From contig CAVYJC010000010.1 in assembly GCA_963768715.1 (NCBI GenBank), positions 124,001-188,000 on the forward strand: 64,000 nucleotides of DNA, in the 5' to 3' direction. This DNA comes from DATKEJ01 sp963768715. Its GTDB lineage: Bacteria > Bacteroidota > Rhodothermia > Rhodothermales > DATKEJ01. Numbering within the stretch: the stretch's first letter is position 1; every line of letters starts with the position of its first letter. Below the pieces are notes generated by a model. It ran no database searches, was not told the origin of the DNA, and was given only the letters and a program-made list of their open reading frames with translations. Made by a program: the position numbers and the translations under genes. Positions 42,662-51,415 of this stretch are shown one piece after another.

Positions 42662-45049
42662 TTATTCTTTCACGTTTGACGTATGCCGGAGAAAATGCTC
42701 CTGGCAATTGAGAGAGTCCTCCAAAGGGTCCAAATCGGGTCGTGCGAACGAGCCGTCAGACTGCATGATACGTACCTTCTGGTTGTCGGCAAGATACGTT
42801 GTCAGGATTGAGTCTTTGAGTCGCCGAATCATGTCGCGATCCTCGATCGGAAATAGAATCTCGACTCGACGGTTAAGATTGCGAGGCATCATATCGGCGC
42901 TTCCGAGATAGATAACCTCGTTTCCTGCATTTCGGAAGTAGTAAATGCGGCTGTGCTCGAGAAATCGTCCGACGATGCTCCGTACGGTAATGTTGTCGCT
43001 GACACCCGGCAGACCGGGACGCAGACAACACACGCCGCGGACGATCAGCTCGACGCGAACTCCTGCCTGGGACGCCTCGTAAAGCAGCCGGATTATTCCA
43101 CTATCGACGAGCGAGTTCATTTTGAACACCAAATGGCCCCCGCGTCCCGCCTTCTGATGATCGATCTCGCGCTTGATGAGCTCCTCCATCTTGAGCCGGA
43201 GCGACACAGGAGCCACGAACAGCTTCCTATAGGTCTTCTGCGCGGAATACCCCGTGAGAAAATTGAAGAGGTCGGTCGCGTCGGCGCCGATGTCCGGATC
43301 AGCGGTGAAGTAGCCGAGATCCTCATACAGGCGAGCCGTGACCGAGTTATAGTTGCCAGTCGCCAGATGGATATATCGCCGGATGTGCTCCCCCTCCGAT
43401 CTCACCACCAGTGCAATCTTCGAGTGCGTCTTTAGTCCGAGCAGTCCATAGATCACGTGTACGCCGGCGTCTTCGAGGACCTTCGCCCAGCCAATGTTGC
43501 TTTCCTCGTCGAACCGCGCCTTGAGTTCGACCAGCACGGTCACCTGTTTGCCATTTTCCCGTGCGTGAAGCAGCGCTTCCACGACTGGCGAGTTTCTTCC
43601 GACCCGATAGAGCGTCTGTTTGATCGCGAGCACGTGCGGATCGTGTGCTGCTTCCTCGAGGAAAGTGATAACGGGGTCGAACGACTCGTATGGCTGATGA
43701 AGGAGGAAGTTTTGCTTCCTGATTGCGCTGAATATGTCTGCGTCGCGCACGTCGGTGCGCAAGGCATCGGGCGTCGTCGGAAGGAATGGAGAATAGAGCA
43801 GGTCGAATCGATCCACCTTCCGCCCGAGGTTGAATAGCGAGCTCAAACCAAGCGGCCCTTCCAGTACGTAGGCATCACGACGATCCATTGCCAGGTTCTC
43901 CGACAGGATCTGGCGCAAATCTTCGGGCATCGACGGATTCACCGATACACGGACGACCGATCCGAAACGTCGTTTCCTGACACTCTGCTCAACAGATTCG
44001 AGTAGATCGGCGGCCTCCAGCTCCTGGATCGCCATGTCGGCATTCCGCGTCACGCGAAACGGGTGACTTTCGACGACCTCAATGCCGGGGAACAGGGCGC
44101 CCAGGTTCGTGGCGATGACCTGCTCGGTCCATACGAAATAGTGGTCGTACGGTACCGTACCGTCTTTCCGGACGCTGCCCGATGACCTCTTTACGGGGAT
44201 GAGCCTGGGTATCGAACCGGGCACTTTCAGCCGCGCAAAATGCGTCTGGCCATCGGGTTTCCTGACCCGCACGGCAAGGTTCAAACTCAGGTTCGAAATG
44301 TGTGGAAAGGGGTGACCCGGATCGAACGCCATTGGCGTGAGCACGGGGAAAATGTTCTGATCGAAATAGTCCTTCGCAACCAACTTCTGCCTTTCAGTCA
44401 GCTCATCGTAATTGCTTATGTGGATGCCATTGCGATCCAGCTCGGGCAGCAGATCATGAAGGAGAACGCGTCGTGATTCGATCATGAGCTCGTGGGCGAC
44501 CTTTCGGATGGCGGCCACCTGCTCGGCGGGCGTCATCGCGTCGGGTGACGAATCAGCGATTCCGGCCTCGATTTGCATCCTCAAACCCCCGACGCGCACC
44601 ATGAAGAACTCATCCAGGTTCGATGCCACAATGCCAATGAACTTGACTCGCTCGAGGAGTGGATTACCCGGGTCCTTGGCCTCGTCGAGCACGCGCCGCT
44701 GAAACTCCAAGAGACTCAACTCGCGGTTGAGGTAGAGTTTGGGGTCATACAGGCTGATCACCCGCTTCGATGAATCCGCCGACCGATCCACTGATGGGCG
44801 CCCGTCTCCACCGAACTCGATGTCATCGAGCACCTTCTGAAACATCTCGAGACCATCCGAAAGGAAGGTCCGTCGCCAGTGGCGGACGCGGGCAGGCGAC
44901 ATGTCAAGCTCGTCTGCTATCTGCTGGGTGCCGTGGCCATCCTGATAGAGCAGAAGCACCATGGCGCGCCGGCGTGCGGCCTCGTCGGAGGTGTTCTCCG
45001 CGAGGCGAGACAGTGTCGCCTTGTCGCGTTCACTCAGAAGCTCGCTCAT
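42662..45049 (-). CDS. ppk1: Polyphosphate kinase 1 with N-terminal HTH fusion
   Basis: PPK1 builds inorganic polyphosphate from ATP. The protein is 795 residues, about 100 longer than usual. Residues 1-70 are an HTH module (DGHGTQQIADELDMSPARVR, HWRRTFLSDGLEMF). The PPK1 body starts near YDPKLYLNRELSLLEFQRRVL. The catalytic histidine is in GLLGLKTHSKIALVV, and the second conserved histidine in RRYIHLATGNYNSVTARLY. All four PPK domains are present, ending NCQEHFLRHTSN. It heads a two-gene transcript with the HTH/lysine-rich gene and is divergent from the 2-phosphoglycerate kinase gene. I do not know this fusion as a described architecture. Confidence 0.93.
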   Translation of the reverse strand: MSELLSERDKATLSRLAENTSDEAARRRAMVLLLYQDGHGTQQIADELDMSPARVRHWRRTFLSDGLEMFQKVLDDIEFGGDGRPSVDRSADSSKRVISLYDPKLYLNRELSLLEFQRRVLDEAKDPGNPLLERVKFIGIVASNLDEFFMVRVGGLRMQIEAGIADSSPDAMTPAEQVAAIRKVAHELMIESRRVLLHDLLPELDRNGIHISNYDELTERQKLVAKDYFDQNIFPVLTPMAFDPGHPFPHISNLSLNLAVRVRKPDGQTHFARLKVPGSIPRLIPVKRSSGSVRKDGTVPYDHYFVWTEQVIATNLGALFPGIEVVESHPFRVTRNADMAIQELEAADLLESVEQSVRKRRFGSVVRVSVNPSMPEDLRQILSENLAMDRRDAYVLEGPLGLSSLFNLGRKVDRFDLLYSPFLPTTPDALRTDVRDADIFSAIRKQNFLLHQPYESFDPVITFLEEAAHDPHVLAIKQTLYRVGRNSPVVEALLHARENGKQVTVLVELKARFDEESNIGWAKVLEDAGVHVIYGLLGLKTHSKIALVVRSEGEHIRRYIHLATGNYNSVTARLYEDLGYFTADPDIGADATDLFNFLTGYSAQKTYRKLFVAPVSLRLKMEELIKREIDHQKAGRGGHLVFKMNSLVDSGIIRLLYEASQAGVRVELIVRGVCCLRPGLPGVSDNITVRSIVGRFLEHSRIYYFRNAGNEVIYLGSADMMPRNLNRRVEILFPIEDRDMIRRLKDSILTTYLADNQKVRIMQSDGSFARPDLDPLEDSLNCQEHFLRHTSNVKE

Positions 45050-45234
45050 GATCGCTTGTCCGGACAGGAAAGCTTAAACCTAATCATCGGTGGTATTACA
45101 ATTTAGGTCAGGGCGCCGAGTCGGGTAAGAACGTTTTAGGGCGTCCCGGGTTCAACGCGTCGACCATTCAATGAGTGGTCGCTGAAACTTACCTTCCTGA
45201 ATCTTTTTCATCTGCTCGCGGCCTTTTCGACTCT
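45050..45234. other. Divergent intergenic region between ppk1 and 2-phosphoglycerate kinase gene
   Basis: This 185-bp region should hold promoters in both directions. It contains an AT-rich core (45072-45106) with two TTA triplets 22 bp apart, that is two 11-bp turns, but the middle repeat is missing, so it is not called a Pho box. No terminator or RNA motif was seen. The open frame of the kinase could extend to a GTG at 45175, but the added residues have no family support. Confidence 0.35.
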
Positions 45235-46419
45235 ATGGCGATCTTCGTTACAGATCCCTCGGAAGACAGCAAGGTGCCTTTCCTTCGAGGCATCCTGACC
45301 CGTTCGCTACAGCAGGCGGGGATGGAATTCGAAGAGGCCTACGAGATTGCGGACCGCGTCCGTGACTCACTTGGATCAGACGCCGAGATTACCTCCGGTC
45401 AGCTCTCCAAACTGGTAGCGAAGCAGCTTCAGGAGTTGGGGCACTCCGAAATCGCGAAGCGATATCTGAAGCGATCGGTGCCATTGAATCGGATCACCGT
45501 ACTCGATCGTGACGGACTGCCGCAGCCGTTCTCTAAGGCAAGATTGTCACAGGGTCTGGAAACCTGTGCGCTTTCGGAGGCCCGCTGCTACGCCATTACG
45601 GCGCATATCGAGCAGACCCTTCTTCAGCGGGGTATTCGGGAAATTCAATCGCGCGAGTTGATCCGGCTCACCTACGAGTACCTTCTCCGCCAAGAATCGA
45701 AGGAAGTGGCAAGACGCTATCTGGTCTGGTTCGAGTTCTCCCGGAGCGGCCGACCCCTTGTGTTGCTGATCGGCGGAACAACCGGGTCGGGCAAGAGCAC
45801 GATCGGAGCGGAGATCGCGCACCGGCTGAACATCATCCGCACGCAGTCGACCGATCTTCTCCGCGAGGTGATGCGGCTGATGGTGCCCGAACGTCTGCTG
45901 CCCGCTCTGCACACGTCGTCGTTCAGCGCATGGAAGACACTGCCGACCGCGGAAGACTTGACCGAGCCGACGTTAAATGGCGATTTCGAGCAGGGCTTCC
46001 TGATTCAGGCAAGCCAGGTCGGCGTTGCCATAGAAGGCGTCGTGAGTCGAGCGGAAACGGAGCAGATATCGTTGATACTGGAGGGGGTGCACGTACATCC
46101 CGCCCTCCAGAACAATATTCGGAGTACATCAGGCGTCATCGTCGTACCAATTCTGCTTGCCGTGCTGAAGCGAAAGCAGCTTCGAAAACAACTCAAGGGG
46201 CGCGGCCATCAGGTCTCGACGCGGCGCGCCGAGCGCTATTTGGAACACTTCGATGAAATCTGGCACCTGCAGAGCTTTCTCCTGCGGGAAGCAGACCGTT
46301 TCAATATCCCGATTATCTCCAATACCGATCAGGATGAAACGATCAAGAGCATCATGACGACCATTGTGGATCGACTCTCCGAAGAATTTGCCGGAGATCC
46401 GAAGCAGATGCTCGGCTGA
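45235..46419 (+). CDS. 2-Phosphoglycerate kinase with N-terminal ATP-cone domains (archaeal type)
   Basis: A 394-residue protein. Residues 1-90 and 95-180 look like ATP-cone modules (RITVLDRDGLPQPFSKARL starts the clearer one). The kinase part has Walker A LIGGTTGSGKSTIGAE and SLILEGVHVHP, with a lid RRAERYLEHFDEIWHLQ. This is the architecture of archaeal 2-phosphoglycerate kinases, which phosphorylate 2-phosphoglycerate to 2,3-bisphosphoglycerate, the precursor of cyclic 2,3-diphosphoglycerate. The cyclase gene is not seen here. It is 16 bp upstream of an apgM-like gene, so both should act on the same metabolite pool. Confidence 0.82.
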   Translation: MAIFVTDPSEDSKVPFLRGILTRSLQQAGMEFEEAYEIADRVRDSLGSDAEITSGQLSKLVAKQLQELGHSEIAKRYLKRSVPLNRITVLDRDGLPQPFSKARLSQGLETCALSEARCYAITAHIEQTLLQRGIREIQSRELIRLTYEYLLRQESKEVARRYLVWFEFSRSGRPLVLLIGGTTGSGKSTIGAEIAHRLNIIRTQSTDLLREVMRLMVPERLLPALHTSSFSAWKTLPTAEDLTEPTLNGDFEQGFLIQASQVGVAIEGVVSRAETEQISLILEGVHVHPALQNNIRSTSGVIVVPILLAVLKRKQLRKQLKGRGHQVSTRRAERYLEHFDEIWHLQSFLLREADRFNIPIISNTDQDETIKSIMTTIVDRLSEEFAGDPKQMLG

Positions 46420-46435
46420 ATCCACCTATTGATAT

Positions 46436-47704
46436 ATGAAGCGACACAAGGGACTGATGATCGTATTGGACGGTCTTGGCGATCGTCCTACCAAAACCCT
46501 GAACGGCCTGACACCGCTCGAGGCGGCAAACATCCCGACACTCGACCGCCTGGCGGCTGAAGGACAGACCGGCTTTGTCTCTCCTCTCGAACCATGGGTA
46601 CCGGTCGGCACCCAGACGGGGATGGGTATGCTGATGGGCCTGGCAAAGGCCGACGCGCGTCTCCTCACGCGAGGGCCTGTCGAAGCGGCCGGCTGTGGAA
46701 TCCCACTCAAGGCCGGAGACGTCGCGCTGCGCTGCAACCTGGCGACCATTTCTTCGAACGGATCGGGGTTCGACCTGCTCGACAGGAGGGCCGGTCGCAT
46801 CACCGAGGGCGTGGATGAACTCTTGCTTCCAATCGACGGACTCTCTCTGGGCAACGGAATCTCTGTCAGAGCCCGACCGTCGACGCATCACCGGGCGGTC
46901 GTGTCTCTGGTTGGAGAAGACCTCTCAGGTGCTGTCACCGACACCGATCCCGGTGCCGGTCTCGAGGATCAGGGCGTCCTCGTCTCCCACCCTCGCGACG
47001 ACAGCGAGGCCGCGGCGCGAACTGCGGTGGCGATTAACGCGCTCATCCGTCTGGCCCACGAAGCCATGGCCGCTCATCCAGTAAACAAGGAACGCCAGTC
47101 GCGCGGAGAGCATCCCGCTAACGGATTGATCACGCGGGGGGCGGGCATGGTGTTTTCAACGCGGAACCTGATCGCGCACCTCGGCCTCAAGGCGGCAGTA
47201 ATTACGGGCGAAGGCACAGTCATTGGCTTGGGGAGTCTTTTCGGCTTCGACGTGATCGTTCGCGATTCGTTCGACGCTTTGCCATCGACGGATATCGAGG
47301 GGAAACTCGCCGCGGCTTCGGAAGCCCTCGCCACCCATGATCTTGCAATCGTTCACGTCAAGGCAACCGACGTGCTCGCGCACGACGGCGATTCGGTCGG
47401 AAAAGCGAGGTTTCTGGAACGATTCGATGCGGCACTCTCGAAGCTGGCCCTCGACGAACTTGCCGTCGCCGTTACGGGAGATCATACGACCGACTCCAAC
47501 TCCGGACGTCATACGGGCGACCCTGTGCCGGCGCTGATCAGAGCTCCAGAAGGTCGCTTGGACGGCGTGACTGTGTTCTCAGAGAGCAGCTGCCTCGCGG
47601 GCGGACTCGGGTATTTGTCCGCCACGTCATTCCTTTGCTGCCTGCTGGACTTAATGAATCGGATGCATCTCCACCGGGCGTACGAGCACTATTTCTACGA
47701 GTAG
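46436..47704 (+). CDS. apgM: Archaeal-type cofactor-independent phosphoglycerate mutase homologue, variant active site
   Basis: A 422-residue alkaline phosphatase superfamily protein of the ApgM (COG3635) type. Matching features: MIVLDGLGDRPTKTLNGLTPLEAAN at the start, RGPVEAAGCGIPL, and VTGDHTTDSNSGRHTGDPVP with metal ligands near the end. Canonical ApgM has a nucleophilic serine in PGSDxAH; here the region reads PVGTQTGMGMLMGL, so threonine replaces serine and the following D and H are changed. The protein may be a mutase with a Thr nucleophile, or a phosphatase or transferase acting on 2,3-bisphosphoglycerate. It follows the 2-phosphoglycerate kinase gene by 16 bp and converges with the Pit gene. 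Confidence 0.8.
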   Translation: MKRHKGLMIVLDGLGDRPTKTLNGLTPLEAANIPTLDRLAAEGQTGFVSPLEPWVPVGTQTGMGMLMGLAKADARLLTRGPVEAAGCGIPLKAGDVALRCNLATISSNGSGFDLLDRRAGRITEGVDELLLPIDGLSLGNGISVRARPSTHHRAVVSLVGEDLSGAVTDTDPGAGLEDQGVLVSHPRDDSEAAARTAVAINALIRLAHEAMAAHPVNKERQSRGEHPANGLITRGAGMVFSTRNLIAHLGLKAAVITGEGTVIGLGSLFGFDVIVRDSFDALPSTDIEGKLAAASEALATHDLAIVHVKATDVLAHDGDSVGKARFLERFDAALSKLALDELAVAVTGDHTTDSNSGRHTGDPVPALIRAPEGRLDGVTVFSESSCLAGGLGYLSATSFLCCLLDLMNRMHLHRAYEHYFYE

Positions 47705-47743
47705 GGGCGCCCAGAGATTGCGGCACAGTCACGCTGCGCTGGT

Positions 47744-49009
47744 TCAACCGAAGATGCCGCGCAGAACGAAGAAGAATAGGGCGGCCAGACCTGCGCCGAT
47801 CGGGAGTGTGACCAGCCATGAAATGATGATTCGGCCGATGACGCGAAGATCCAGGGCGGCAAAGCCGCGCGCGAGACCAACGCCCATCACCGCACCAACG
47901 AGAATGTGTGTCGTAGAAACGGGGATTCCCGTCCGCGAAGCGACCACGACCGTCGCAGCAGCGGCAAGCTCCGCGCAGAATCCACGTGTCGGTGTCAGCT
48001 CGGTAATCTTCTCGCCGATGGTTCGCATGACGCGATAGCCCATCGTCGCGAGACCGCTGACAATGCCCGCGCCGCCCAGAAGCAGAATCCATAACGGCAG
48101 TTCCGAGCTCTGCGCCACCTCACCTCCGGACTTCACGATGCTCGCGACGGCAGCCAGCGGACCGATCCCGTTCGCGACGTCATTCGATCCATGGGCAAAC
48201 GCCATCGCGCAGGCAGTGAATATCTGCATGGGCGCAAAGACGCGTTCGACGCTCGCAAAGTGATAGGTCTTCTCCCCGGCGGGATCCGGCTGCTTTCGAC
48301 GAATGACGCTCCAACCGATGACACCTGCGATGAGACCCACAACGGCCGCCCAGAAGAGACTCATTCCGAACGAAAGCGTAATATCGAGATGCGTCAGGCC
48401 CTTGAAGAGTGTCACGAGGGCGATCAGAAACCCGACAAGCGTCACATAGGCGGGGCCCCATTTCTTTGCATTCTCAAATGGATGCTCGGTGTCCAGAATC
48501 AAACGCCGGACAGATACCATGAGAAGCAGTGCAATGAGTCCACCGAGTATCGGCGAAACGACCCAACTCGCGACGATTTCAGTCACCGTGCCCCACTGCA
48601 CGCCGTCGACGCCAATTCCGACGACGGCAAAGCCGACGATGGCGCCCACAATCGAGTGTGTGGTCGACACGGGCCATCCGCGTGCCGAAGCAATCATCAG
48701 CCAGACTCCTGCTGCGAGAAGCGACGCCAGCATCCCGTAAATGATGAGCTCCGGGTGACCGATGAGAGGTGCGGGATCGACCACGCCTTTTCGGATCGTG
48801 GATGTGACGTGTCCGCCGGCAAGGACTACGCCGGCAAATTCGAATATGGCGGCAACCAGAATGGCCTTCCGCACGGTGAGCGCGCCCGAGCCCACGGAAG
48901 TCCCCATCGCGTTCGCCACATCGTTCGCCCCAACGCCCCAGGTCATGTAGAACCCGAAAGCGGCCGCCAGCCCAACAAACCAGGTACCGTAAGTCGCGAC
49001 GATTTCCAT
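47744..49009 (-). CDS. Low-affinity inorganic phosphate transporter, PiT family
   Basis: Integral membrane permease of 421 residues, importing phosphate with protons or sodium. The duplicated PiT signature occurs twice: WGVGANDVANAMGTSVGSGALT near the N-terminus and AHGSNDVANGIGPLAAV in the second half. About ten hydrophobic segments are visible, and the STTHSIVGAIVGFAVVG / STTHILVGAVMGVGLARG repeats are conserved. It follows the TIGR00153 PhoU-like gene by 24 bp, the standard Pit pairing. Being downstream of the Pst genes on the same strand, it may be read together with them. Confidence 0.93.
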   Translation of the reverse strand: MEIVATYGTWFVGLAAAFGFYMTWGVGANDVANAMGTSVGSGALTVRKAILVAAIFEFAGVVLAGGHVTSTIRKGVVDPAPLIGHPELIIYGMLASLLAAGVWLMIASARGWPVSTTHSIVGAIVGFAVVGIGVDGVQWGTVTEIVASWVVSPILGGLIALLLMVSVRRLILDTEHPFENAKKWGPAYVTLVGFLIALVTLFKGLTHLDITLSFGMSLFWAAVVGLIAGVIGWSVIRRKQPDPAGEKTYHFASVERVFAPMQIFTACAMAFAHGSNDVANGIGPLAAVASIVKSGGEVAQSSELPLWILLLGGAGIVSGLATMGYRVMRTIGEKITELTPTRGFCAELAAAATVVVASRTGIPVSTTHILVGAVMGVGLARGFAALDLRVIGRIIISWLVTLPIGAGLAALFFFVLRGIFG

Positions 49010-49033
49010 TAAGCGGCGATTTGAAGCATGATG

Positions 49034-49714
49034 CTACCGGGCTATCAGTAGTCGCAGACGATTCCCGACCTTTTCGGCGTAATCGGCAAGATCACCGATC
49101 CATTCGATCAGCTGGTACCAGAACATGACGGAAACGGGCGAGAGCGAGTCCTCTCGATCGAAAAGCGCTCTTCCCAGCGCAACGCCCAGTTTGTCCGTCT
49201 CCTCTTCCGATGCGTTGAGTGCCGACACCATCTCTTCCACCTGAGCCGCTTCCCGACCTCCGAAGCCCATCGCGAGCAGCTCGTCGAGCTCCGCGATAAT
49301 GTCGGCCGACTGGTGGCAGACGGCGACGCATCGGTCGACCATTTTCGTGAGATCCTCCTCCATCCCGTCCGGGATTGTCATTCGCCGCTCTACGAGGAGC
49401 CCGGCAATGTCCTGCGCCACGTCCGCAATCGAGTCCTGCATGTCGAGTACCTCGAGAAGATCTCGACGATCGACGGGAAGAAACAGGCTGCGGGGAAGGT
49501 GCCGCCGAAGATCGTTCTTGATTCGGTCGGCTTCCTCCTCGGCGGCATAGATCGCCTCCTTTGCCTCTGCGACGGCAGCAACATCTCCGTCGGCGAGTGC
49601 CTTGAAAAGACCGGGGACGATGTCGACGGTGGCTATTGCCGCCGTCATGTGCTCTTGCAGCGACGTGAAGGGGTTATTCCCGAAAAGACTCGCAAACGGA
49701 TTGGTCGGCGGCAC
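49034..49714 (-). CDS. DUF47/TIGR00153 PhoU-like Pit accessory protein
   Basis: A 226-residue all-helical cytoplasmic protein of the PhoU superfamily (TIGR00153). It begins NPFASLFGNNPFTSLQEHM and has the metal-binding acidic pattern AAEEEADRIKNDL and LDMQDSIADVAQDIAG, with YQLIEWIGDLADYAEKVGNRL at the end. Homologues are encoded beside Pit permeases and modulate phosphate transport through them. It is 71 bp downstream of pstB1 and 24 bp before the Pit gene. Confidence 0.9.
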   Translation of the reverse strand: MPPTNPFASLFGNNPFTSLQEHMTAAIATVDIVPGLFKALADGDVAAVAEAKEAIYAAEEEADRIKNDLRRHLPRSLFLPVDRRDLLEVLDMQDSIADVAQDIAGLLVERRMTIPDGMEEDLTKMVDRCVAVCHQSADIIAELDELLAMGFGGREAAQVEEMVSALNASEEETDKLGVALGRALFDREDSLSPVSVMFWYQLIEWIGDLADYAEKVGNRLRLLIAR

Positions 49715-49785
49715 GAGGTATCGTATTTGGTGATTCTTCGGAATCTACGAACCGTCCACCTTGCGTGAAATGCAGCCCGACAATC

Positions 49786-50613
49786 TCAGCCGTACCGCCC
49801 TTCGATGTAATCGGCGGTCTCCTTACGCTCCGGGCGGAGAAAGAGCTCCTCCGTCTTTGCATGTTCGACCATCTTTCCCATCAGCATGAATGCACATTCA
49901 TCGCTCGCCCGGCGAGCCTGCGCCATATTGTGTGTGACGAGCAGGATGGTGTACTGCCCACGAAGACGCCAGATGAGATCCTCTACGGCCTCCGTCGCCT
50001 CAGGATCGAGTGCGGAGCAAGGTTCGTCCATCAGAATTACCGCCGGCTTGACGGGGACGAGCCGGGCGATGCAGAGTTTCTGCTGCTCTTCGAGCGACAA
50101 TTCCGTAGCCCTTTGATCGAGACGATCTTTCACGCGATCCCAGAGGAGGACCTCCCGAAGCGCCTCTTCAACGATCCGTTCTCCTTCGGCGGCAGGAATA
50201 CGCCCCTTGCGGGCCTCGTGGAGCGAGTATCCGAAAAGGACATTCTGTCGGATGGATATCGGCAGTGGATTCGGTCGCTGGAATACCATGCCGATCTGCT
50301 TGCGTAGCTGCGCGAGGTCCACTAACGGGTCGAATATGTCGTTTCCGAGTACCTCGATACGACCCTCCGTACGTACATAGCCCAGGCGCTCGTTGATCCG
50401 GTTTACCGATCTGAGCAGGGTGGACTTGCCACATCCCGACGGGCCGATCAGCGACGTGACCAGGCCGCGCTTTACCTGGAAATTGATGTCGAACAGCGCC
50501 TGGAAGGTGCCGTACCAGAGATTCAGGCTGTGCGTCTGTATGGCCAGATCCGACGGATGCTCCAGGGATGGAGATGTCGCTCGGGAAGGTTCTTGGCTCG
50601 CCGTATCGCTCAT
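49786..50613 (-). CDS. pstB: Phosphate ABC transporter ATPase PstB1, degenerate signature motif
   Basis: ATPase subunit of the high-affinity phosphate importer, 275 residues. Walker A GPSGCGKST, Q-loop MVFQRPNPLPISI, Walker B ILMDEPCSALDP and H-loop VTHNMAQA are all canonical PstB. The ABC signature, normally LSGGQQQR, reads LSLEEQQK, losing both glycines. Thus this subunit can bind and hydrolyse ATP only with the signature of a partner. The partner is encoded 9 bp upstream and has the opposite defects. It is the last gene of the Pst run before the Pit pair. Confidence 0.93.
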   Translation of the reverse strand: MSDTASQEPSRATSPSLEHPSDLAIQTHSLNLWYGTFQALFDINFQVKRGLVTSLIGPSGCGKSTLLRSVNRINERLGYVRTEGRIEVLGNDIFDPLVDLAQLRKQIGMVFQRPNPLPISIRQNVLFGYSLHEARKGRIPAAEGERIVEEALREVLLWDRVKDRLDQRATELSLEEQQKLCIARLVPVKPAVILMDEPCSALDPEATEAVEDLIWRLRGQYTILLVTHNMAQARRASDECAFMLMGKMVEHAKTEELFLRPERKETADYIEGRYG

Positions 50614-50622
50614 GGTATTCGC

Positions 50623-51411
50623 TCAGCCAAATCGGCCGAGAATGTAGTCGTGCGTTCTCTGGTCTTTGACGTTCCCCTCGAAGAGATCCTCTGTCTTACC
50701 GATCTCCACGCAGCGACCGCTCAGGAAAAAGGCGGTTCGCTCGGCCAGCCGTCGCGCCTGCTGTACCAGGTTGGTCACCAGGACGATTGTAATCTCTTTC
50801 CGCAACTCCTTGAGGACATCCTCGATTCGCATCGTCGTTACAGGATCGACGGCGATCGAAAATTCGTCGAGCACGAGCAACCTTGGCTCCTGTGACAAAG
50901 CCCTGGCAATCGTGAGTCGCTGTTGCTGGCCGCCCGACAGGAGGCTGCCAAGCGAGTTCAGTCGGTCCTTCACCTCGTCCCACAACGCGGCCCGGCTCAG
51001 ACACCGTTCGACAATTTCATCGAGACGCCTCTTGTCCTTGATCCCCGACAGGCGAGGAGCGAGCGCCACGTTGTCGTAGACGCTCAGGGGAAGTCCGACC
51101 GGGAGTGGAAAGACCACGCCGATTTGGCTTCTCAGCGCATATACATTCCGCCACTCGGTCACGTCGCGGCCGAGAAAGCGGATTGTGCCCGACACTTTCA
51201 TGTCGGTATTGAACAAGTCCATCCGACTCAACGCCCGTAGAAAGGACGTTTTGCCGCTATTGGCCGGACCGATAATGCCGAAAATCTCGTGTTCGTTCAC
51301 CTGGAGGTTCACGTCGTTGAGCGCTTCGGTCGGTCCGTAGTGGACCGACAGATTCCGGACGTCCAGAACCGGTTTATACTCTTGTTGGGACCCGTCGAGT
51401 GCTTCCGTCAT
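50623..51411 (-). CDS. pstB: Phosphate ABC transporter ATPase PstB2, degenerate Q- and H-loops
   Basis: Second PstB-like ATPase, 262 residues from ATG 51411, 4 bp after the pstA stop; a start at 51468 inside pstA is less likely. Walker A GPANSGKTS is acceptable and the signature LSGGQQQRLTIARAL is perfect. However the Q-loop glutamine is replaced (VVFPLPVGLP instead of VFQxPNPFP). Walker B runs LLVLDEFSIAVDP rather than DEPTSALDP, and the H-loop histidine is asparagine (VTNLVQQA). It should therefore be weak or inactive in hydrolysis but able to complete the site of PstB1. Confidence 0.92.
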   Translation of the reverse strand: MTEALDGSQQEYKPVLDVRNLSVHYGPTEALNDVNLQVNEHEIFGIIGPANSGKTSFLRALSRMDLFNTDMKVSGTIRFLGRDVTEWRNVYALRSQIGVVFPLPVGLPLSVYDNVALAPRLSGIKDKRRLDEIVERCLSRAALWDEVKDRLNSLGSLLSGGQQQRLTIARALSQEPRLLVLDEFSIAVDPVTTMRIEDVLKELRKEITIVLVTNLVQQARRLAERTAFFLSGRCVEIGKTEDLFEGNVKDQRTHDYILGRFG

Positions 51412-51415
51412 CACG

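Noticed and set aside
45072..45106. Two TTA triplets 22 bp apart in the ppk1/2PGK promoter region
   Set aside because: The phase fits a Pho box, but the middle unit is missing and the flanking G is not conserved, so two AT-rich triplets may be chance.
47704..47714. GGGCGCCC palindrome between the apgM and Pit genes
   Set aside because: An 8-base palindrome with no loop and no T-run; not a usable terminator.
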